A stretch of DNA of 7,772 nucleotides from positions 1 through 7,772 of the forward strand of contig JAFAMS010000404.1 in NCBI GenBank assembly GCA_019233165.1, in the 5' to 3' direction. The position numbers and the translations under genes were made by a program. Shown here piece after piece: positions 1-5,293 of the stretch (within the stretch, counting starts at the first letter, position 1; each line of letters begins with the position of its first letter). Below the pieces are notes generated by a model. That model was given only the letters and a program-made list of their open reading frames with translations, was not told the DNA's origin and did not search any database. This DNA comes from Vulcanimicrobiota bacterium. Its GTDB lineage: Bacteria; Vulcanimicrobiota; Vulcanimicrobiia; Vulcanimicrobiales; Vulcanimicrobiaceae.

Positions 1-309
1 GGGATTGACGCGGTCTTGAGCGTGAAGACGATTGCGTCGTTTCGAAGCAACCCGTCGCGGCAATGGCCTGCCCTCTCGGAAGTCCCGGCGGTTCGATGGA
101 CTCCGCGAGAAGTAGACGTCGCGATCGAGTACGCGATCACGAGTTGCGGATCGCACGGGGGAATCGTATCGGACAAGCTCGAGCGCCGCTACGATCCGAT
201 GAGCATGCGCGAAAGCGACTCGCAACGTGAAGCCGACGCCGTCGTCCTGACCGCGCAAGCGATGGCGAACTCGGTCGGCGAACGCTGGGTGCGCTTGACC
301 GGAAAATAG
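1..309 (+). CDS. Unrecognised protein, 3' part of a gene running in from the left edge
   Basis: The frame is open from base 1 to the TAG at 307-309 (102 codons visible). Possible internal starts are TTG at 16 and GTG at 22, but neither has a purine-rich ribosome site before it, so the gene more likely begins outside the window. Third codon positions are mostly G or C, as in the neighbouring genes, which supports real coding. The product is hydrophilic, with no signal peptide or membrane segment in the visible part. It has tryptophans in RQWPAL, VRWTPREVD and ERWVRLTGK, and a charged stretch (RYDPMSMRESDSQREAD) before the C-terminus. I do not recognise a family. It points towards the peptidase cluster and ends 67 nt from the end of the last peptidase, so the two are convergent and probably unrelated in transcription. 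It could still be a chance open frame. Confidence 0.5.
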   Translation, partial: GIDAVLSVKTIASFRSNPSRQWPALSEVPAVRWTPREVDVAIEYAITSCGSHGGIVSDKLERRYDPMSMRESDSQREADAVVLTAQAMANSVGERWVRLTGK

Positions 310-312
310 CGG

Positions 313-342
313 GAGGGCGCCGCCTTACTCAGCGACGCCCTC
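313..342. terminator. Hairpin between convergent genes, possible bidirectional terminator
   Basis: GAGGGCG (313-319) pairs with CGCCCTC (336-342). After a C/A mismatch the stem continues with CGC (321-323) against GCG (332-334), leaving an 8-nt loop. It begins 4 nt after the stop of the plus-strand gene and lies 35 nt beyond the stop of the minus-strand peptidase, where a shared terminator is expected. Neither side has a clear run of T, so intrinsic termination would be weak or factor-assisted. The stem is seen in the sequence; its role is inferred. Confidence 0.5.
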
Positions 343-376
343 TTGCCTCCGGCTCGACCGGGACGCGACGAGGAGG

Positions 377-2137
377 TTAGCGCCCGATGAGCCCGCTCGT
401 CAGCGCGATATCGAACGTTCCCATGCCGGTCGTGTAATCGAAGCCTGGGAGTGCCGTGTAGGCTCCGTTGGCACCGGTTAGGATGTCGTGATATCCGCCG
501 ATCGTCTGTGTGGGCGGGGGACCGTTGCTCGATGCGGTTGCGTTCGGATTGAGCGCGTAGATGCGGTAGAACGCGCGCCCGCCGAATCCGAGCGTGTTGT
601 TGTGCGCCGTCTGCAAGCGCGCGAAGGTTCCCATCGCGAGCGGCGACGACAAGCTCGTTCCGCCGATTCCGCAGGGCGAGCTGCCGCATGCAGCGAGCGC
701 GGGATTCGAGTAGACCATGAACGGCGAGGTGTTCGGATCGGCGTCCATCGCCACGTCCGGGATTCCGCGCAGTGCGAGCTCGGCGGGCGGCGGGCTTACC
801 GGCTGCACGCTCTGCATCCACGGTTGCGAGTTCTCGAATTGGCTGAGTCCGCCGCCGCCCGCGTTCCAGGCTGCTTCGCCGAGATACGAACCGTCGGGAT
901 TTGCCGTCAAGCTCGTTCCGCCGACGGCGACGACCCACGGAGACGATGCGGGATAGGCGGCCATCGGCAAGCCCGAACCCGGGACGCCGTTCGTGCCGAC
1001 GAGCGCGCACGCCGAGCCGGTGTCGCCGGTCGAGGCGAACATCGTTTGGCCTTGCGCGGCCGCTTGCATGAACGCGTTGTCGTCAACCTTCATCGCGCCG
1101 TCGAGGTATGCCTGATATTCGCACTCGCCGAACGAGGAGTTCCCGAGCTTGGCGAGATTGTCGCCGGCCCAGTGCTCGTAGTCGTTGGCGATATCGGAAT
1201 CGGTCAACGACGTCGTGGCGTAGAAGTAGAGCGTCTTTACGGTCCCGGCGATTCCGGTCGAACTCTGCGAATCGAGCTCCCACTCGTCGAGCCCCGCGAC
1301 GTCGCTGGACGGAAGTCCGACCGTGACGACGTTGACCGGAACCTTAGGCGTTCCGAGCGTCGTCTCGGCGTAGGCGAGATCGCTCACCGCTTGGGAAACG
1401 TTGCCTTCCGAGATTACCGCGACCGTCGTGTTCGATCCGGTCGGGGTCGAGCCGGCGTCGTAGTATTGTTGGATCTCGGCGGGCCCGTAGTTGCGCAAGC
1501 ACGGGGCGCCGGCCGGCGTCGAGGAGCCGGTGAAGTAGCACTGCGAGATCTTGGGGCTTAGCGCCATCCTCGCGGCGTTGTTGAGGCCGAGGACGGCGAC
1601 GACGATACCGCCGAGCGATTGCGGAACCAGCGCCGGCGTGACGTTCGCGAAGCGGCCGCCGCCGAAGTCGTCGAGCTTGGTGTTGAACGCCGCTTGGAGC
1701 TGCGCGACCGTCCCGTCGGCACTCACGAGTTGATTGTTGGAGGTGACGCTGACGTTCGTGAGCCCTTGGGTTTTCAGGTAGGTCGTCACCGCGCTCACGT
1801 CGGTTTGCGTCGGCGCGTACTGCCCCATGAACTGCGCTGTCGAGATCGTCGTCCCCGAGGCGATCAGGCTTTGCAACTGCGAGACATTGTGCAATCCGAG
1901 TCCGAGACGGACGGTGAGCGTTTTGCTCGACGCGAGCGGACCGGAGTCCGAGGCCCCCGAGATCGAGATCGCCTGCGTCGCGGTCGCGGCCCAGCCGGCA
2001 GGGATCGATTGCGAGGTACGCGTCGCCGCGCTCATCTGCGCCGCCGATCCCGGAACCGGTGGCAGCGAGGAGGTGCCATGGCCGGAGCAGCCCGCGAGCA
2101 GGGCGGCTGCGGTGGTCGTAATGAGTACTTTACGCAT
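377..2137 (-). CDS. Lipoprotein S53 (sedolisin/kumamolisin) peptidase with propeptide, copy B
   Basis: Predicted secreted serine-carboxyl endopeptidase, 586 aa, of a family that cleaves proteins mostly at acid pH. The lipoprotein signal MRKVLITTTAAALLAGC puts the lipidated cysteine at residue 17; Ser at +2 fits outer-membrane sorting. A pro-kumamolisin activation domain covers about residues 60-190. The catalytic domain covers about 215-586 and shows E285 and D289 (in DEWELD), oxyanion D372 (in STGDTG) and nucleophile S495 (in GGTSLSSP). The C-terminal calcium site is D551/I552 (HDI) with G565 and D567 (PGFD). Paired cysteines suggest disulfides. I chose ATG 2137 because AGGAGG lies 6 nt upstream; an in-frame GTG at 2152 and ATG at 2143 overlap or touch that ribosome site. 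With this start, Cys17 matches the position in the upstream paralog. The start is 11 nt after the paralog's stop, so translation is probably coupled. Family assignment is firm; substrate and pH optimum are unknown. Confidence 0.93.
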   Translation of the reverse strand: MRKVLITTTAAALLAGCSGHGTSSLPPVPGSAAQMSAATRTSQSIPAGWAATATQAISISGASDSGPLASSKTLTVRLGLGLHNVSQLQSLIASGTTISTAQFMGQYAPTQTDVSAVTTYLKTQGLTNVSVTSNNQLVSADGTVAQLQAAFNTKLDDFGGGRFANVTPALVPQSLGGIVVAVLGLNNAARMALSPKISQCYFTGSSTPAGAPCLRNYGPAEIQQYYDAGSTPTGSNTTVAVISEGNVSQAVSDLAYAETTLGTPKVPVNVVTVGLPSSDVAGLDEWELDSQSSTGIAGTVKTLYFYATTSLTDSDIANDYEHWAGDNLAKLGNSSFGECEYQAYLDGAMKVDDNAFMQAAAQGQTMFASTGDTGSACALVGTNGVPGSGLPMAAYPASSPWVVAVGGTSLTANPDGSYLGEAAWNAGGGGLSQFENSQPWMQSVQPVSPPPAELALRGIPDVAMDADPNTSPFMVYSNPALAACGSSPCGIGGTSLSSPLAMGTFARLQTAHNNTLGFGGRAFYRIYALNPNATASSNGPPPTQTIGGYHDILTGANGAYTALPGFDYTTGMGTFDIALTSGLIGR

Positions 2138-2143
2138 CGTCAT

Positions 2144-2149
2144 CCTCCT
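2144..2149 (-). promoter_or_regulatory. Ribosome binding site deciding the start of peptidase copy B
   Basis: A perfect AGGAGG on the minus strand overlaps the last base of the upstream TGA stop (2149-2151). It is 6 nt before ATG 2137 and directly abuts ATG 2143. The spacing favours 2137. Overlap with the upstream stop suggests that ribosomes finishing copy A can re-initiate on copy B. Confidence 0.8.
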
Positions 2150-3951
2150 CACTGAATCGCCGCGACGGTCTTGCCGACGTCGAAGCTGCCCATACCGGTG
2201 GTGTAGTCGAAGCGCGGCAGCGCGGTGTACCCGCCGTTCGAGCCCGACAGAATGTCGTGGAATCCGCCGACGAGCTGCGTCGGCGGCGGACCGCCCGACG
2301 TCTCGGAAGGACTCGGGTTACTTGCGTAGATCCGGTAGAGCTTGATCGGAGCGAATCCGAGCGCGTTACCGTGCGCGCTTTGCAACCGGGCCCAAACGCC
2401 GGCCGCGAGCGGTGAGGCGAGGCTCGTTCCGCCGGTAATGCACGGCGTGCACGAACCGTTGACGGCGGGAGTCGACGTGTAGAGCAGCGCGCCGGTTTCG
2501 AGCGCAGCGTCCATTGCGACGTCGGGTAGTCCGCGGAAGCTAAGACCGGCTGGGGTCGTTCCGACCGGCTGCGTGGGGCTTTCCCAGTACGGCGAGTACT
2601 CGAATTGGCTCAGTCCGCCGCCGCCGGCTTCCCAGGCCGATTCTCCGAGATAACTTCCGTCGGGATTGCTGAAGAGATCGGTTCCGCCGACGGCGACGAC
2701 GTATGGCGAGACGGCGGGCCATTCGGCGAACGGAAGCCCACCCGGAGCGCCGTTCGGCGGTACGCCTGCGACGCCGCAGTACGCGCCGGTATCGCCGGTC
2801 GAGACAAACATCGTTTGGCCCTGCGCGGCGGCTTCGACGAGGATCTCGTCGGCAACGAGCATCGCGCCGTCGAGATACGGGAACGCCTCGCAACCCCCGA
2901 ACGACGAGTTCGCGATCTTCGCCTTCTTGTCGGTTGCCCAGCGGCTGTAGCCGAGGACGATATCGGAATCCGAGAGCGACGGGAAATTGTAGAGGTAGAG
3001 CTGGCGGAGCTGGCCGGCCATCCCGGACGAATAGGTCATGTCGAGCGTCCACTCGTCGTTCCCCGATGTGTCGGCGCCCTGTGCCCCGACGTGAACGATC
3101 GTTACGGGGACTTGCGGCAGATTGAATTTTTGCTCGTTCGTTCGGAAATCGGCGATCGAGGTCGCGAGCTGGCCTTCCGTCATGATCGCGATCGCGGTGT
3201 TGCTGCCGGTCGGGGTCCCGACGGCGTCGTACGCGAGCTGAAACGAACCCGGATCGTAATTACGCGGGCAAAGCCCCTCGACGTTCGCGGTGCACGGCGT
3301 CGGGTTCGGCGGCGCAGCCTGTTTGCGCGGGTTCGTCCGTGCGACTTGGGCGTTGTTGAGACCGAGCACGGCGACGACGCTCGAGCCGAGCGCCTGCGGG
3401 ACGAACGCGGGCGCGGTGTTCGCGTACACGTTCAGGCCGTTCTGACTGAAGCCGTGCAGCGTCGTGTTGAACGCTTTTTGCGCGATCGCGGCAGTGCCGT
3501 CCGCGCTGATCAAAACATTGTTGGGCTCGACTTGGATGTTGGTGAAGCCTTGCGACTGCAAGTACGCCGTCGCTTGCGCCACGGTGTCCGAAGTTGGACC
3601 GTACGTGGCGGTAAAGGTGCCGGGATCGATCTCGCCGCCGCCCTGAAGCGACTGCGTGAGCTGGCTCATGTTCCGAAGCGCGAGTCCGAGACGGATCGTC
3701 AGCGGTTGGCTCGGCGAAAGCGGGCCGAGGTCCGATGCGTTCGCGAGGGTAAGCGCCTGTGTCGCCGTCGTCGCCCAGCCTGCGGGGGCGGCCGGTAGCG
3801 TGGCGGCGCGACGCGTTACGGTCTGCGTTTGTGCGGCAGTCTGGGTCGCCGATCCCTGATTGGAGACCGGCGGAATCGACGAAAGGGCCGAGTGGCCCGA
3901 GCACGCCGCCAGCACGCTGAGGCCCAGCGCGGCGGCTGCAAGTCTGAACAT
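2149..3951 (-). CDS. Lipoprotein S53 (sedolisin/kumamolisin) peptidase with propeptide, copy A
   Basis: Predicted secreted serine-carboxyl endopeptidase, 600 aa, clearly paralogous to the gene just downstream along its whole length. The signal peptide MFRLAAAALGLSVLAAC ends in a lipobox with Cys17, followed by SGH as in copy B. A pro-kumamolisin activation domain covers about 72-200, and a linker with a cysteine pair (C220, C228) leads into the catalytic domain (about 230-600). Active-site residues are E300 and D304 (in DEWTLD), oxyanion D387 (in STGDTG) and nucleophile S510 (in GGTSLASP). The calcium site keeps D566/I567 and D582, but the usual Gly before FD is Arg580; that ligand is a backbone carbonyl, so binding may survive. 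The propeptide would keep the enzyme silent until self-cleavage, by analogy with kumamolisin. ATG 3951 is preceded by GGAGGAGG, which sits inside a striking hairpin. It is first of a two-gene pair with copy B. The family is certain from the motifs; the substrate is unknown. Confidence 0.95.
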   Translation of the reverse strand: MFRLAAAALGLSVLAACSGHSALSSIPPVSNQGSATQTAAQTQTVTRRAATLPAAPAGWATTATQALTLANASDLGPLSPSQPLTIRLGLALRNMSQLTQSLQGGGEIDPGTFTATYGPTSDTVAQATAYLQSQGFTNIQVEPNNVLISADGTAAIAQKAFNTTLHGFSQNGLNVYANTAPAFVPQALGSSVVAVLGLNNAQVARTNPRKQAAPPNPTPCTANVEGLCPRNYDPGSFQLAYDAVGTPTGSNTAIAIMTEGQLATSIADFRTNEQKFNLPQVPVTIVHVGAQGADTSGNDEWTLDMTYSSGMAGQLRQLYLYNFPSLSDSDIVLGYSRWATDKKAKIANSSFGGCEAFPYLDGAMLVADEILVEAAAQGQTMFVSTGDTGAYCGVAGVPPNGAPGGLPFAEWPAVSPYVVAVGGTDLFSNPDGSYLGESAWEAGGGGLSQFEYSPYWESPTQPVGTTPAGLSFRGLPDVAMDAALETGALLYTSTPAVNGSCTPCITGGTSLASPLAAGVWARLQSAHGNALGFAPIKLYRIYASNPSPSETSGGPPPTQLVGGFHDILSGSNGGYTALPRFDYTTGMGSFDVGKTVAAIQ

Positions 3952-3983
3952 AGGTCGATACCTCCTCCGGTATCGAGCCTATG
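3949..3983 (-). promoter_or_regulatory. Hairpin over the ribosome site and start codon of peptidase copy A
   Basis: On the plus strand, CATAGGTCGATACC (3949-3962) is the reverse complement of 3969-3983 except for one extra base, G3977. That gives 14 base pairs with a single bulge and a 6-nt loop at 3963-3968. In the minus-strand mRNA the loop reads GGAGGA, the Shine-Dalgarno core, and the AUG start (3951-3949) is the closing end of the 3' arm. Such a stem could limit translation until it melts or is bound by a factor. As duplex DNA it is also a dyad that a repressor could bind. The structure is seen directly; any regulatory role is inferred. The junction before copy B has no equivalent. Confidence 0.65.
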
Positions 3984-4000
3984 AAGGCTACGGGCGCGCC

Positions 4001-4006
4001 ACTATA
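4001..4006 (-). promoter_or_regulatory. Possible -10 box for the copy A/copy B peptidase pair
   Basis: TATAGT on the minus strand matches TATAAT at five of six positions and is AT-rich in a GC-rich setting, just after the hairpin that ends the upstream gene. Transcription would start near 3994 and give a leader of about 43 nt containing the start-codon hairpin. No convincing -35 hexamer lies 16-18 nt upstream (that stretch is in the GC-rich hairpin), so the call is weak. Confidence 0.25.
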
Positions 4007-4009
4007 CCG

Positions 4010-4046
4010 AAAACTACGTAGGAGCCGCTTCGCGGCGCGTCCCTAC
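4010..4046 (-). terminator. Hairpin plus T-run overlapping the stop codon of the compact peptidase
   Basis: On the plus strand GTAGG (4018-4022) pairs with CCTAC (4042-4046) and GCCGC (4024-4028) pairs with GCGGC (4032-4036) around a TTC loop. A4023 can also pair with T4040 next to a short asymmetric bulge. The TAG stop (4045-4043) lies in the stem. Read on the minus strand the hairpin is followed by GTAG and then TTTT (4013-4010), like a short intrinsic terminator. It may end the regulator/compact-peptidase transcript, or attenuate readthrough into the next peptidases. A dispersed REP-type palindrome is the main alternative. Confidence 0.5.
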
Positions 4047-5293
4047 AGCCCGCCGACCCCTTGCAGCGCGCCGAGACCAACGTTCAAATCGAAGCCGCCC
4101 GCGGGAACGTCGCGGAACGATGTGGGATGCGCGTAAGCGAGCGCAGCGGAGCCTCCGTTGCCGGCGAGCGCATAGGCTGCGGCGACGAGCGGTGCGCCGA
4201 CGCTGGTCCCGCCGGCGACGAGCCATCCACCCGCCTCGGCGTCGAACATCGCGACCCCGGTCTGAGGATCCGCGACGACCGAAAAGTCGACCGTCGCCCG
4301 CTTGCCGGAACATCCGGCGTCGGGCTGCCACGCCGGGCGCGCGCCGTACGCGCTGCACCCGCGGCCGGCATATTTCCACGGTACGTCGTTCCAGGCGCCG
4401 TTATGGCTGAGCGTCGTCCCGCCGACCGCGACGACGGAAGAAGAAGCGGCAGGGTATGACGGCGCGCCGGTGTCGCCGCTGCTCGCGGTGATCGGCACCC
4501 CCGGGTGCCGATAGTGCGCGTCTTCGTTCCGCTCGGTCGACCACTCGGGGGCGTAGTAGCTGTTGCTGACCGCTCTGGCGCCGAGCGCTACCGCGATATC
4601 GACGCCGGTCCCGAGATCGTCGAGCGACGCCGAGTCCGTCTCGACCAACAGGATCGAACAGTTTGGACAGGCCGCGGAGACCATGTCGAGGTCGAGCGCG
4701 ATCTCCTCGCCCCATCCGACGTTCGCAGCGGGGAGCTGACTCGAGCTTCCGCGCTCGTTCACTTTGCGAAAACAGCCGTTTGCAGTCGTGCACGACGGAA
4801 GACCGAACGCAGCGCGATAGACGCCGAGATCGGCTTCGGCGTTCGGATTGTCGTAGGCGTCGACGATTGCGACGAGTTGCCCCGGACGAGTCGACGGGAG
4901 CGCGTAGGCGCTTTGTAGATCGGCGGGATGCCAACCCGGGATGCTCGCCGCCGGCGTATTCGGATCGCTCTGCGGCTGCACGTTGACGTTGATCGCGATC
5001 GTGCAGCTCGCACTTCCGGGCTGCTGCGAGAGCGTGCACGCATAGGTCGCTCCGGGAAGTCCGGTCGCGGATTCGCCGGGAAGTCCGGTTGCAGATTCGC
5101 CGGGGAGTCCCGTCGCGGATTCGCCGGGAAGACCCGTCGCCGACTCCCCCGGCGTTGCGTCGGTCTGTGCCGAACGGGTCGTGGAAAGCACGGAAGACGG
5201 GAGCGCGGGAGCGGAGGTTCCGCGCGGTGACGAACACGCGGCCAAAGCGAGCGCAACCGAAGCGGCGATAAGCCGCAGCGCGATGCGTGTCAC
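4043..5293 (-). CDS. Compact lipoprotein S53 peptidase without recognisable propeptide
   Basis: Predicted lipid-anchored, extracytoplasmic serine-carboxyl peptidase, 416 aa. The signal MTRIALRLIAASVALALAAC has its lipidated cysteine at 20, with Ser at +2. Residues about 21-115 form a low-complexity linker with four ESATGLPG repeats, where larger S53 enzymes carry the propeptide. The catalytic domain starts near 120 and shows E197 and D201 (in EEIALD), oxyanion D274 (in SSGDTG) and nucleophile S364 (in GGTSVGAP). The calcium site is D395/V396 with G400 and D402, its loop much shorter than in the two large paralogs. Cysteine motifs CTTANGC and CPNC resemble a compact S53 subgroup I recall from actinobacteria and similar soil bacteria. 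The start is GTG 5293, which shares GTGA with the regulator's stop; GGGGTGG lies 5 nt upstream. GTG 5302 is an alternative, adding three residues. Overlap implies coupled translation with the regulator. Activation without a propeptide is an open question. Confidence 0.92.
   Translation of the reverse strand: MTRIALRLIAASVALALAACSSPRGTSAPALPSSVLSTTRSAQTDATPGESATGLPGESATGLPGESATGLPGESATGLPGATYACTLSQQPGSASCTIAINVNVQPQSDPNTPAASIPGWHPADLQSAYALPSTRPGQLVAIVDAYDNPNAEADLGVYRAAFGLPSCTTANGCFRKVNERGSSSQLPAANVGWGEEIALDLDMVSAACPNCSILLVETDSASLDDLGTGVDIAVALGARAVSNSYYAPEWSTERNEDAHYRHPGVPITASSGDTGAPSYPAASSSVVAVGGTTLSHNGAWNDVPWKYAGRGCSAYGARPAWQPDAGCSGKRATVDFSVVADPQTGVAMFDAEAGGWLVAGGTSVGAPLVAAAYALAGNGGSAALAYAHPTSFRDVPAGGFDLNVGLGALQGVGGL
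5052..5147 (-). repeat. Four tandem 24-bp units encoding ESATGLPG repeats
   Basis: Four head-to-tail 24-bp units (5052, 5076, 5100 and 5124) lie inside the compact peptidase gene, with a partial fifth at 5148-5155. Each unit keeps the frame and encodes one ESATGLPG octapeptide. The first two differ at two bases; the fourth is the most diverged, mainly at silent sites. The array sits between the lipid anchor and the catalytic domain and probably acts as a flexible stalk. Its unit number could change by slippage or recombination without breaking the frame. Confidence 0.95.

Noticed and set aside
488..1561. Long plus-strand open frame opposite peptidase copy B
   Set aside because: Arg-rich, low-complexity translation antisense to a gene with clear S53 motifs; typical mirror frame of high-GC coding DNA.
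2605..3798. Long plus-strand open frame opposite peptidase copy A
   Set aside because: Same pattern as above: Arg/Val-rich, no ribosome site or domain, fully inside a well-supported gene.
377..3951. The two large peptidases as a broken or frameshifted single gene
   Set aside because: Each has its own signal peptide, propeptide, full catalytic set and stop; they are two complete genes.
5052..5147. Short regular repeats as a possible CRISPR array
   Set aside because: Units are directly adjacent with no spacers and encode an in-frame peptide repeat.
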